NCBI RefSeq assembly: GCF_035046505.1
Contig: NC_089823.1
Span: 29,870,388 to 29,934,387, forward strand
DNA: 64,000 bases
Direction: 5' to 3'
Origin: Tiliqua scincoides
Taxonomy: Eukaryota; Chordata; Lepidosauria; Squamata; Scincidae
The position numbers were made by a program, and so were the translations under genes. Below the pieces are notes generated by a model that worked only from the letters and a program-made list of their open reading frames with translations, had not been told where the DNA came from and made no database searches. Positions 23,227 through 32,482 of this stretch are shown piece by piece (position 1 is the stretch's first letter; every line of letters begins with the position of its first letter).

Positions 23227-25797
23227 GGTTTCTTCTCTAGTTGGGTTAAATTTTAAAAAGAACTGAATCAGAATTGGCTTATTAATAATCAAATGCCCTA
23301 TAATTATTTGTTAGAAGGTATTGAGTTTTTCCTACCTTTCTATGAATATTTACAGGCACACCACTATCTCCATGAATTAATTGGTCAAACAGGAGGTTTA
23401 ACAAGGCCATTCACATTATTTGAAAAATTGCTTAAATGCAAGATTAGACATGCCTTAACTTTGTAAGATGCTCACCAAACCAAGATAAAAGATGGGATGC
23501 TGTCCAGCTAGAAAGAGTTAACTCCCAAGAAGCTGAATTTAAACTGAATTTAAACGGAACACTCAATTTGTATCTATGTCTTGCTCCGATAGTTAACAAA
23601 GAGTAAAAAATTTGAACTCTTTTTTTATGATATCCAATAAAATCTCTATTTCCTTGATATCAATTTTAAATATACCTCCTACCTATACTCTACTCAGAGT
23701 TGCTTCTTTTACATTTTATTAACGTAAGTATTTTAATACTTATAAATTGTTAATTCTTATATAATTGTTAATTGATTTTAATTCTTATAAAATCTCTAGT
23801 AAGCTTTCTTGGCTTTGCACAATCTGAATTTACTCAATAAGTAGATTCAATTCCTACTGCACATCCTTGATTCAGTTTCAAAATTCTTTAAATGGATTTT
23901 CTAAAGAACCTATCAGATCCTGTTCTTCATTTTCCTTAAGAATTTATCTTAGTTTTATATTATGACTTCTAATTTCTGTGTCTTAAATCTGGGTTATCAA
24001 CCTACCCAACTCCCCTTGCCATATATGCTAATCAATAAGTACTTGTGCAAAAACCTTCCGTTTCACTTCTGTTTTTAATGCTTCCAGTTTACTTTCAAAT
24101 TCATATTTCAAAATGTATCCATGTTCCAAATATGAAATGAAATTCACTACATCGTAAAATAAATAACTATATGCAAGTCCAATTAGTCAGTAGATGTTCC
24201 ACTGACAATCCTTTCTGCAATTATTTTAAAGACGTTTACAAAGGTCATGCTGCAAATTCATTCAATTCTCTTTAAATTCTAACCTGAAATGATAGCTTGA
24301 GAATCACTTGCTTCGTAAAGGTAGATGATTAACAAACCCATTGACAAAATGTCAAAGATAGCAGGAAAAAGTTAATGAAAGTTTATAGTCTGCTTTCCAA
24401 GAGGTTGAATGGTGACAAAGGGTGATGCCACTTGAAAATGGGAAAAAATTAAGTCAATCCAAGAATAACCTTCCATCCAATTTCTCCAGTGAATGTTCCC
24501 AACATGCAGTGTTCAGAACACAAAACAATTCAAGTACTCATGAGTCCCAAATCTTGCATGAGGTTCCTGAGTCAGCTGTACAACTATATTCAAAATGGCA
24601 AGAGAGTAGCTCGTCAACTCTTCCAGTTCAGCCTTAAGCACACTCGGGGGCCGTAGCTGGCAGGGCCATCAAGGTGTTGCTTTGGCTGTCACTCACCTTT
24701 TCAAAGTGGAGAAGAGCGGCCTCCCCTGTGAGCCTGCTATTTGACCCAAACTGGGCAATTTTGGGATCCTGAGCTCACTTTCTCTTTCTATTGCAGCCTC
24801 ACAGCATTCTTCCCATTTTTTAAAAATATTAGCATTTGTTTAATAAGCCTGTCAGTTAAGTATTATTATCCTTGTTTTGCAGCTGAGGCTGACAGAGCAC
24901 TGGCTTGCCTAAGGCTTCCTTGTGGGTTCATGGCAGAGGCAAGATTCAAGCCAAGGAGGTCCTGATCCATCGCTCAGTTTTAAATAGGGATCATTGTATT
25001 TAATTAAGAGAGTTCTCTTGCAAACAAGACATATTATATTGCTATTTATTCTGCTTGAACTGAATATAGATTGGCTCCAAGCATCCAAAGCATTTCCCAA
25101 ACCGTTTTTTAAAGTTAGCATCTGAATCAGAACTGGACCATAGATTTTATAAATCCTGGGAAACCTGAACTGGGAGTGAATCACACCTGTTAACAGTTGA
25201 GTGAGTGACAGAACCTAGCAACAGATTGGGCTCTGCGGTGGCCCTGTCCCCACCACACTGGGAGAGATAATGGTAAGAATAATTCTCTGACTTGTAGCCT
25301 GACAATCTTGAAAATATTACAGTAGAGAAGCAACAAAGAGCCAGTGGCATAGCTAGAGGGAGTGCAAAGCGCTTGGTTTTGCAGGGAGCCTCACCGCAGC
25401 GTGCAAGGGACTTTCCCCTTCCCCTTTGAAGCATTCCAGGCGAATGCCTCTGTTGCTCCCACTGCCTGGAAAGGCCCCAAAAGAGAGGGGGAGGGGTCGC
25501 TTGAATGCAGCCGTGAGGCTCCCTGAAAAACTTAGTGCCTTGCACCAACTCTAGCTATACCACTGCGCAGAGCAACAACTGTTTCTCCCTAGATGTTATG
25601 CTACTACACTTCATTCTTGCCACAATAACTCTGGTGTGCAAATGTTGCAGTGGCTTTTATGGAGGTCTGCGTTTTGGGTACTTACTTCTCAGAACGCTGA
25701 GGTAGCGGGTGGTCGGGTACTGATGCCACAAAGTGAGGAGAAGACCCCATGGCAATGCAATCAGAAGTGTGGTGAGAAGGTTACGTCTCCTCAGCAT
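16171..25797 (-). CDS. B3GAT1-like: B3GAT1-like beta-1,3-glucuronosyltransferase, whole coding span (4 exons)
   Basis: Join of 25797-25686, 19390-18855, 18027-17731 and 16257-16171 gives 1032 nt, 343 residues plus TAG. The family is Golgi type II membrane glucuronosyltransferases (GT43) that transfer GlcA from UDP-GlcA to terminal galactose, making the HNK-1 precursor. Seen: an RRR cytosolic tail and hydrophobic anchor (about 7-24), a stem ending in YVYARPPPW, TPTYPRPVQKAELTRLAN, a DDD metal/UDP motif at 204-206, and YQESS with the expected catalytic Glu at 293. It ends VLVWHTRTE then EGKRGFTDPRMEV. Human B3GAT1 is 334 residues, so length and order fit. Introns are 6295, 827 and 1473 bp, all GT-AG. 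From memory, exon 3 is about 80 percent identical to chicken B3GAT1, lower than expected for an orthologue, so a B3GAT1 paralogue is likelier than B3GAT1 itself. B3GAT2 and B3GAT3 fit worse. No break is seen. Confidence 0.93.
16897..17264. mobile_element. hAT element in intron 3 of the B3GAT1-like gene
   Basis: Ends TAGTGGTTCCCAAACTTTTT and, reversed, CAGTGGTCCCTATACTGTGG. Target duplication ATTTAGTA (16889-16896) and ATTTGGTA (17265-17272), 7 of 8. 368 bp, no coding capacity. Confidence 0.85.
17731..18027 (-). CDS. B3GAT1-like: B3GAT1-like coding exon 3 (acceptor-binding catalytic half)
   Basis: 297 nt, exactly 99 codons, phase 0 at both ends, between acceptor CCAAGCAG and donor AAG|GTCAGT. 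It encodes VSVWPVAFVGGLRYESP, GKVVGWKTVFDP, RPFAIDMAGFAINLRLIL, GGYQESSLL (catalytic Glu) and LEPKAANCTK. This is the most conserved block of the family. GGLRYESP and KVVGWKTVFDP are B3GAT1-type rather than B3GAT2- or B3GAT3-type. Confidence 0.95.
18324..18450. mobile_element. hAT left-end fragment in intron 2
   Basis: CCAGTGGTTCCCAAACTTTT then GACTGGTGACTCC is a typical hAT terminus. No matching right end was found before exon 2, so it is truncated. Confidence 0.5.
18855..19390 (-). CDS. B3GAT1-like: B3GAT1-like coding exon 2 (stem and N-terminal catalytic half)
   Basis: 536 nt, entered in phase 1 after GGTTTTGGTCTAG and left in phase 0 at GAAGAG|GTATGA. It holds the stem with two overlapping N-glycosylation sequons (NNTS), the PPPW turn before the catalytic domain, the UDP-sugar-binding segment TPTYPRPVQKAELTRLAN, LHWVVIEDSPRRS, RGTLQRNLGLRWLRE and the DDDNTYSLE metal-binding motif. 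All are diagnostic of GT43. Other sequons are NFT and NFS. Confidence 0.95.
20144..20763. mobile_element. 620-bp CAATCCTA-terminus MITE in intron 1
   Basis: GGGTGCAATCCTAAGGCACC to GATAGGATTGTGCCC. Flanks AAA (20141-20143) and AAA (20764-20766). GC-rich interior with GGGCTGGTGCAAGTCCCTTG and an inverted CACTTCCTAAGGTGGCAC-type core. Same family as the pair at 39138-40223. Confidence 0.75.
21160..21505. mobile_element. hAT element in intron 1
   Basis: Ends CAGTGGTTCCCAACCTTGAC and, reversed, CAGTGGTTCCCAACCTGTGG, with GTGGACCAC-type inner sequence near both ends. Flanking 8-mers (GTTTAGAT, GTCCTCTA) do not match. 346 bp. Confidence 0.75.
21983..22037. repeat. Three-unit 18-bp tandem repeat
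   Basis: CAGTATTTATCC(TT)TTATC three times, inside the L1-like remnant. Confidence 0.85.
22386..22916. mobile_element. Large CAATCCTA-terminus MITE inside the L1-like remnant
   Basis: GCTCAATCCTATCCAAG to TTGAATTGGGCC. The interior has GGATCCTATCCCCTCC, AGGAGACCCATGG and CCACCACTGGATGCAGCATG, also found at 27978-28500. No clear coding capacity. Confidence 0.65.
23185..23226. repeat. (TC)n(CA)n compound microsatellite
   Basis: About ten TC units followed by eleven CA units in intron 1. Confidence 0.93.
24858..24975 (+). repeat. MIR-like SINE fragment in intron 1
   Basis: TTATCCTTGTTTTGCAGCTG, then GGCAGAGGCAAGATTCAAGC, follows the MIR 3' half (ATGAGGAAACTGAGGC ... GGCAGAGCCGGGATTCGAAC). Old and diverged. 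It could instead be a related L2-type 3' end. Confidence 0.55.
25342..25565. mobile_element. hAT element just inside intron 1
   Basis: Ends CAGTGGCATAGCTAGAGGG and, reversed, CAGTGGTATAGCTAGAG. Flanks CAAAGAGC (25334-25341) and CGCAGAGC (25566-25573) match at 6 of 8. It lies 120 bp from the exon 1 donor. 224 bp, GC-rich centre. Confidence 0.78.
25686..25797 (-). CDS. B3GAT1-like: B3GAT1-like coding exon 1 (signal anchor)
   Basis: Encodes 37 codons plus one base. It starts MLRRRNLL, followed by a hydrophobic segment with LPWGLLLTLWHQ, which parallels the LPWTLLITVWHQ anchor of B3GAT1. The donor is A|GTAAGT at 25685. A consensus-like acceptor (TTTTCTGCAG) sits one base before the ATG, so a non-coding 5' exon probably lies further upstream, as in other B3GAT1 genes. 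The exon is 6.3 kb from exon 2 and was recognised by translation and by its phase, which completes Lys38 with the first two bases of exon 2. Confidence 0.9.
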
Positions 25798-26428
25798 GCT
25801 GCAGAAAATTTCCAGTGCCCAGGCATCTCCCTACCTTTCAGGACAAAGCAGGGAGTGAATTATACAAAGAAAGCAAGCAAACACGGGATGAGACAGAAAT
25901 CCCAAAGACTGAGCTGGTCTAGGATCTGAAATTAGACAGATTCAGACCACCTTGATCATCCCGCAGCAGCAGACAGCAATTCCCCTGCCATGGAATTATG
26001 GACCGCAGCTCAATCAGGAGACTGGGCAGGGAATGGACAGAAGGAGGTGGTGAGCTGGTTTTCTAACTTGGCAATTCTACCAAAGAGTATTTTTGCTTCT
26101 GAAAGTTCAGCTTTTACAGGAACATATGTTTGCTTTAAAATACGTCTGCTGCAAAACCAAAGCTGAATTTTCTCTCATTAAAACTGCAGGAAAGTTGAAA
26201 TAGACATTTATACAGGACTGCAAGTTGGGAGGCTCTTGTTAAGTTGAGATCGTAATCCATCTGCGACCACAGCACCAAAAGCCAACAAGAATGTTTTGAT
26301 CCTGAGAGCAACTAAAATATCAGAGGGCTGGAGAATCTTTCTTTCCAAGATGGGTTACAATGTTTGGCGTTTTACAGCTTGGACAACAAAGAAATTGCAA
26401 GGGGGGCACACACATAACATGACTGTAT
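25798..26428. other. 5' flank or non-coding 5' region of the B3GAT1-like gene
   Basis: Contains the acceptor-like TTTTCTGCAG directly before the ATG. No TATA box, CpG island or first exon could be placed, so the promoter probably lies upstream of this stretch. Confidence 0.4.
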
Positions 26429-26600
26429 GCCCAATTCTATCCAACCTTCCAGTGCTGATGCAACTGTGCAAACGAGATGTTCTGCACCCTGTGGTGGTGG
26501 GACAGTCACGGAGGCTTCCTCAAAGTAAGGGAACATTTGCTTCCTTTCCTTAGTTGGATTGCAGCTGCATTGGTGCTGGAAAGTTTAATAGGATTGGGCC
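26429..26600. mobile_element. MITE, 170-bp class
   Basis: GCCCAATTCTATCCAACCTT then CCAGTGCTGATGCA; reversed right end GGCCCAATCCTATTAAACTT, CCAGCACCAATGCA. Interior CAAAGTAAGGGAACATTTGC as at 30488 and 52601. Confidence 0.7.
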
Positions 26601-26638
26601 CCAAGACTCATACAATAATGTAAGGTGCAGGGGAAGAA

Positions 26639-26640
<2 letters not shown>

Positions 26641-26701
<61 letters not shown>
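26641..26701. repeat. (GA)n microsatellite, about 60 bp
   Basis: Pure AG/GA run about 0.85 kb upstream of the B3GAT1-like start codon. Confidence 0.95.
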
Positions 26702-26704
<3 letters not shown>

Positions 26705-26752
26705 TCTTCTCTCACACACAATATGGAAGTACTAGTTATCCAACAAAACTGA

Positions 26753-26842
26753 GGGCACAATCCTAACCAGGTCTACTCAGAAGTAAGTCCTATTTTGTTC
26801 AATGGGATTTACTCTCAGGAAAGTGTGGTTAGGATTGCAGCC
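26753..26842. mobile_element. 90-bp palindromic MITE, target duplication TGA
   Basis: Starts GGGCACAATCCTAACC and ends GGTTAGGATTGCAGCC. Inner arms are CTACTCAGAAGTAAGTCC and GGGATTTACTCTCAGGA. TGA at 26750-26752 and 26843-26845. Near-complete foldback, no coding capacity. A 3-bp duplication would suit PIF/Harbinger, but this is inference. Confidence 0.82.
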
Positions 26843-26859
26843 TGAGTGACTGGACTTTT

Positions 26860-27200
26860 GAGACAGAGAGAATGAGGTACCTTTTTACCCAGTGCATAAT
26901 TAGACCAAGGAATTTGTTGCCATAAGATGTGGTGATGGCCACCATCTTGAATAGCCTTTAAAGGTGACTGAACACATTGATGGGTTGCAGGTCTATCAAT
27001 GGCTACTAGTCATGATAGCTATGTACTGCTGCCACGCTCAATATGCCTCTGAATACCAGTTGCGCGGGGAGCAACAACAAGAGAGAAGCATGCCTTTCTC
27101 TCCTGCTCATGGGTTCCTCAGAACCAGCTGGTAGGTCATTTTCAAAAACAGAAAGCTGGCTTGATCCAGCAGGGTTTTTCTTCTTTTACAAAATAAAGCT
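26860..27200 (+). mobile_element. CR1-like LINE 3' end
   Basis: GTTGCCATAAGATGTGGTGA, GGTCTATCAATGGCTACTAG, TGCCTCTGAATACCAGTTGC and CTTGATCCAGCAGGG are the 3' UTR landmarks of this sub-family. Coding residues are no longer readable. Confidence 0.75.
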
Positions 27201-27977
27201 AAATAAAGTATCCCAAATTTATAAAAATTCCAGCTAGCAAACCACAGATCAGCAATCTAGCTAGCCAACACCTCCCACAAAGACTCTGTCTATCTAACAT
27301 GGAGAAGGCAAGACCCAGGAATGGCAGTTATCTTACCAAATCCAATATTCAGGTGAAGTTGTCGGAGAGAGTGAGAAAGGTGGGGAGAAAGAGGAGATTC
27401 TCTTTCCTGACTTCCGTCTGTGTCTTGATGTGGGGATGTCTTTCTTCCTGACTGGGATGCACCGATATTATACAATACAAATATGAACTTGTTTTCCTCC
27501 TTCACTATTGGTTGGTGTGAATCATATGAATTGTTCACCCATAAATGGGTTTTTGTGCATATTCCACATTTATGGGAAATCAAGGACAGAGAGAAGTCAC
27601 GATGGTCCTGTAGCTGGTAACTCATTAAAAGAAAAGTACACAACTATAGCTCTTGTATCGACAAAGAGTTGTTGTGTTACCTTAAAGACTGACAATGTTA
27701 ATGTAGCAAGGATTTCCATGGACTAGTACACGTCATCAGACATGTTTACGCTACAAAAAGAAATTGGTTTAGTGTTGTTGTTTTTGCTAATATGGAGTAA
27801 ATATGGCTTTTGTTTGGCAACAGTAGCATATCCATGGATGCTTTGTCCATGGATCCCTGGGTAATCTACCTTTAGCAGAATCTGAACTGGCATCAGAACA
27901 TGCTAATTCCATGGACCTCACAGGATTGTTGGATTCATCTTGCCATCTATCCTGCCAGCTGCTTCATGAGACACACA

Positions 27978-28500
27978 GCCCAATCCTATCCTGGGCCTAC
28001 AACAATGGATCTTGCAATCCTCCGCCTTAAGTCCAAAAGGAGCCGTAAGCAGGAAAGGTGCTCATCTGGAGCCATCAACACAAAAAATGCTCATCAGGTG
28101 CTCCACAGCTGCCAGCACAAATGGCCAAAGGCTCCACACGTCTGCAAATGGCCCACCCAGGGTGCACAGAGCAGGTGAGGTGGCAGTAGGGGCAGTCATG
28201 GGTAGTTTGGGGGAGGATTGGGGCTGTTCGGGGGGGGGAGTGGGTGATCTCAGTGCATGCTTGATCCTATCCCCCTTCTCTGCCCCAGACCCACCTCCTA
28301 ACTATCTTCAAACATACACCAGGAAAAAGAGCTGGCATGGGTCTAAGGAGACCCACTGATATCCAAGCGGCCTACAGAGAAGTATAAAATATTTTTTGTT
28401 ACCTCTCTCAGGTGGTCTGGTCATCTCTCCCACCACAGGATGCAGCACATGTCTCATCAGTGGGACATGCAGCACATGGCCTGGTGGGAGATTGGGTTAC
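27978..28500. mobile_element. Large CAATCCTA-terminus MITE
   Basis: GCCCAATCCTATCCTGGGCC on the left, GTGGGAGATTGGGTTA on the right. Shared interior CTTGATCCTATCCCCCTTC, AAGGAGACCCACTGAT and CACCACAGGATGCAGCAC. Confidence 0.62.
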
Positions 28501-28509
28501 CCATGTCAG

Positions 28510-28630
28510 AGTTAAAAAGAACATAAGAAACAGCTTGCTGGATCAAGCCAAACACTCAGCTAGCCCTGCATCTTGTTCCCTACACTTGCCCACCAGTTGC
28601 CTCTGGGTAGTACACAAGCAGGATATGAAA
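28510..28630 (-). mobile_element. CR1-like 3' UTR fragment
   Basis: AAAGAACATAAGAAACAGC, TTGCTGGATCAAGCC and TTGCCTCTGGGTAG. A relative of, but not identical to, the CR1 copies above. Confidence 0.65.
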
Positions 28631-28648
28631 ACATTTCATGCAGACTCA

Positions 28649-28738
28649 GGCTGCAATCCTAACCACACTTTCCTAAGAGTAAGCCCCATTGAACAAAATA
28701 GGACTTACTTCTGAGTAGACCTGGTTAGGATTGTGCCC
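28649..28738. mobile_element. 90-bp palindromic MITE, target duplication TCA
   Basis: GGCTGCAATCCTAACCAC to GGTTAGGATTGTGCCC, exactly 90 bp like the copy at 26753 but in the opposite orientation. TCA at 28646-28648 and 28739-28741. Confidence 0.82.
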
Positions 28739-28741
28739 TCA

Positions 28742-28900
28742 GTCACAAACCTCAGTGAGATAGCACATGCGTTGTATGCAGATGGGTCCAAAATCCCTGG
28801 CATCTCCCAACACAGTTGGGAAAGATCCTTAACTTAAAGTTTGGAGAGCTGCTGACTGACAATTCAGAGCTAGATGGACCAAGGGACCAAAAGCAGGAGG
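28742..28900 (+). repeat. tRNA-Ala-type SINE, worn
   Basis: CTCAGTGAGATAGCACATGC with TTGTATGCAGATGGGTCC as the tRNA-like part, then GGGAAAGATCC and CAGAGCTAGATGGACCAAGG. Directly follows the MITE that ends at 28738. Confidence 0.65.
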
Positions 28901-29104
28901 TGGCATAATTTGATTTCTGTACAGACTGGATTCAGACCACTGGCTTTCAGAGTTCATTTTACACACTCCCAGTCTTCTCACACAGCTGCAGCATAACTTC
29001 CTTTTATAGACTCTTAGAACAAGCACAGGAGAAATAACCAACTACTAGCCCAGCAAACTAACTCTTCAGTGAAATTTTTTGAAATTACTTTTGTGACAAG
29101 CTCA

Positions 29105-29200
29105 AAATGCAATCCTATGCACCTTTACTTCCTTAGAAATGAGTCCCACTGAACTCAGAAGGATCTACTTTTTAGGTAAACATACATCAGATTGGGTCAA
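29105..29200. mobile_element. 90-bp class MITE, worn
   Basis: ATGCAATCCTATGCACC, then GAGTCCCACTGAACTCAG and CATCAGATTGGGTC. Both arms are present but diverged. Confidence 0.6.
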
Positions 29201-29811
29201 GAAGAGTTAAATTGCTTACTTGGTAGGATTATTTCACGGCCCTAAAATCTGGAGATATGAGGCACCTGCCTGTTTCCTGCTTAATAAAAGTTCTGAATTA
29301 TCAAAACTTGAGATGTTGGGGCACTTGCTTCTCACTCTTGAATCTCAGACAATACCTGTTGAAAAATAAAACCTGAATTATGTCCACAAAGTCCCATGGG
29401 TAGTTTTTTCAGAGGGCCAAAGACAAAAATTTCATTGGCATCCAGGATGCTCGTGCTAGGATGAGGCGTAACAGAGAATATGGCATGATTGAACACAAGG
29501 CATAATTGAAACAGAGTTTTTAAAAAGTAGTTGCTACATTAAACTTCTGTCTTCACTATTGGCTAAGAGATCCTTTTTTTTCTGGCAGGGCTCCTGCGCT
29601 CTCTGAATCTGCAAGAAAGGTAAAAATCGAGCAGATGTAGCTTTTTCTATTACTGAAATGGTTATTTTTCCTCAGTTGTGTAGGTAACAAAAGGTACACA
29701 AGCTTTCCCATAAAAGGTTAACGATTCTACTGAACTTCCACTTATGTTATATGTGCAAACAGGCAACTTATTATTATGAAATTCTTTCTTCTACCAGACA
29801 GTGACACGCCT

Positions 29812-29960
29812 TAAAAGAACATAAGAACTGCCATGCTGGATCAGGCCAAAGGCACATCCAATCCAGCTTCCTGTATCTCATAGTGACCCACCAGATGCTT
29901 CAGGGAGTACATAAGACAGCATGATATTTGTGTCCTGTTGCCACTCCCTTGCATTTTCAT
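29812..29960 (-). mobile_element. CR1 3' UTR fragment
   Basis: AAAGAACATAAGAACTGCC, then GGATCAGGCCAAAGGC and CAGCTTCCTGTATCTCATAG. Only the 3' UTR survives. Confidence 0.8.
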
Positions 29961-30487
29961 CCATGATCATCGGTGTTGCAATGACTCACCAGTTAGCTCT
30001 GGGAGCAGAGGTTGCGCCTTGATAACAAATACTTTGAGAAAGAGAATCTGGCAAAGTTTTAGCCACCTGGCCTTCCTGGTATCTCCTGTGGGTTTGTGTC
30101 CTCTGAGATTCTCCTCAAGTGCTGAGTGCATACATTGGGTACTTCCTCGTGGACTTTCTTCCACATTCCTGTTTGTCAAGTGGTGCCTGTGCTTTCTCAG
30201 GAGACCTACGGACACACAGCAGCCATTAACCACAGAGAAAAGTTTCCCACCTGCTTAGCAGAAGAAATATATAGTCACAAGCAAGCTTGGTAAGAAATGG
30301 ATCACTTTGGGCATTGAGATTAAACACAGAAGGCTAATGTTATCCAGACTCTCATCAGTCAGGAAGGTGCCCTGACTCTCACCTTATTGCAGTTTCCAGA
30401 TGCATTCCTATTTAGCAACACACTTCTAGAACTTTAGGGCCTACAGTAATCCAAACGAGATCTTACCAGTGTTAGATAAAAAAGTAA

Positions 30488-30693
30488 GGGCGCAATCCTA
30501 ATCTCTTATGTCAGTGCTTTCCAGCACTTTCCAGCTCTTGGAGCAATACAGCTCCAAGGTAAGGGAACAAACATTCCCTTACTTTGAGGAGGCCTCCATG
30601 AGTGACACCCAACTGCAGGATGCAGCACATGTCCCATTGGCACCGCTATGCCAGTGCTGGAAAGCACTGACATAAGGGGTTAGGATTGCGCCC
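30488..30693. mobile_element. 206-bp palindromic MITE
   Basis: Inverted ends of about 40 bp: GGGCGCAATCCTAA ... TTATGTCAGTGCTTTCCAGC on the left and the near-exact complement on the right (GTGCTGGAAAGCACTGACAT, then GGATTGCGCCC). Flanks TAA and TAT. Same outer terminus as the 90-bp class but a different interior. Confidence 0.8.
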
Positions 30694-31339
30694 TATGTTT
30701 CTATAACCAAGAGTGGCAATGGCCTTTTGTGCTGCAGTCACATAGCTGACTCAAACCTGGTTTGTTCTTCAGTACAAGTCCAGTCCTCTTTGTCTTGCAT
30801 TTTGTGCAGCTTGTCAAGCATTTAATTGATGTTTTCTCCAATGCAAACTAAAAGCAATGGCAGTTAATAATGACTGAGCTTAGCTATCTGATTGAGTACA
30901 ATGATTTTGCATTTTTGCTCCATTGTGTTCTGAACAGCCCACTTTTACAGGGCATAACCACCATGGTAAATCTCTGCCAGCAAGTCTCCACATTTCAAGG
31001 TCTGGCCCAGACATTCCAGGTAAAAACCCTGGGAAGGGACAAGTACCAAGAGAGACTGAAATAATAAAAATGGTGATGTGTGAAACTGAAACAAAACTTC
31101 TGTTAAGAGTTAAGGAAAATCAGTGAAGGTGTTGGTGGTGAAGGTGTGTGGTGACAAATCCTAACAACAGATGAATGGAAAACAATTGATGTAAATTAGA
31201 TACTAGGAAAGGTAAAAAATGACTAAAGAAACAAAACACAACAGGGAAAGATCCCTATCTAGCAAGTGGAAACACTTTTTTGTGCATTTGCTAATTATAT
31301 GGGGAACAAAAGCAATCCAAACAATAATATAACATGTAT

Positions 31340-31960
31340 TTTTACTAGAAGCAGAGGGCAAAACAGTTCAAAGTGTTGCAGAGGAAGCAGTTGTGTTCAG
31401 AACAGTTTGCCAGATTAATTAGAGAAAGAAGTGGGATGATGCATTCATGACACATAATGATGATGAACTGCTTCCTGTTCCAGTGTACCAAATATTTAAC
31501 TCTCTGGTCTGTTACTCCGCCCTCCCCACCAATAGTACCTTCCTCTGAGTCTGGATTGAACTTCAATGTTAGCTCTCAACCAGCCCACTGCTTATCTCAG
31601 ATGACACCACCAATGGAAAGAAGAAATGGAACTGAATATCACTAGTATACTGACTGATGGCACAGCCCCTCAATCAGAGGTTTCATGTAGATGCTGAATA
31701 GTATGGAGGACAAAAGAAAGCCCTGGGGAACTAGACAGCATAACAGCACAGCTAACAGTCCCCACCTCCATCTTTTGGAATGTAACACCCAGGAAGGAGG
31801 AGAACCACCAGTGTGTGTGGTGCCCCTGATATTAAATCCAGACAGGCACTCTGGGACACCATGTCTGATAGTACTGAAAGCCATGAAAGATCCAGAAGGA
31901 TTAGAAAAGCGGCTGTCCTCCTGCTCCCTCACAGGTTATTAGTCCAAGCAACCAAGGTAG
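31340..31960 (-). pseudogene. Decayed LINE reverse transcriptase
   Basis: The reverse strand reads VPQGFLLSSILFSIYMKPLI then EGLCHQ (compare VPQGS-LSP-LFNIYM-PLGE of LINE RTs). Downstream an ADDTQ-like remnant and KFNPDSEEGTIGGEGG (compare LNPDKTE-LLVG) follow with stops between. The motif style differs from the CR1 copies. Clade not assigned. Confidence 0.65.
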
Positions 31961-32482
31961 ATTCTGAATGATGGATTGAAACAAGACCATCTTGGAGACT
32001 GAGTGTTGGGTTCTGTAAGCCAGAACCAGAAAGTAATTATCAATTCCTGTTCCCTTTCGTTTCCTTCCCCCATCCTTTCCTTTCTGAGTTGTCCTACTCC
32101 CAACACCCCCATTTTGTTAGTACCTGCTACAGTCTCCTAAATACCTATTATAACATTCACTGGTTGCATGATGGATGCCTTCGGTATGCTAGGTGTAAGA
32201 TTCCTGAACTGATTTCCAATTATACATATCTCTGTTTAATTTCAGTCCTCATTCTTCCACTTTCCTTTTATACAGAGATATCTAAAGCAGAGATTCATAA
32301 TTAAACATTCCAGATTCAGCCTTAAAACAGAGACCTCACTTTAATAAATACTCCTGCGGCCAACCTGATAATAACAGCATATGAGTTACATTCTCACTGG
32401 TATGAGGCTGTTGAGGGTCAAATACATCCAATGAAGAAGGTCTGCCCTGGTATCTTGGTAGGCCTCGATGTGTGGCATGGCA

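Larger units (their letters stand above)
21530..23480 (+). pseudogene. Decayed L1-like LINE in intron 1, split by a MITE
   Basis: Readable pieces are CDVKIALIHKPRKPAQ, YKIFAAVLAK, SKVIHSDQQGFIKDRILVT, LNIKDNLNW and, beyond the MITE at 22386-22916, YLLEGIEFFLPFYEYLQAHH and LTRPFTLFEKLLKCKIRHAL. These match the DYKIF, I--DQ-GF-K-R and C-terminal FEKL regions of L1 ORF2. There are many stops and frame changes, and it is AT-rich. Antisense to the host gene. Confidence 0.6.
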
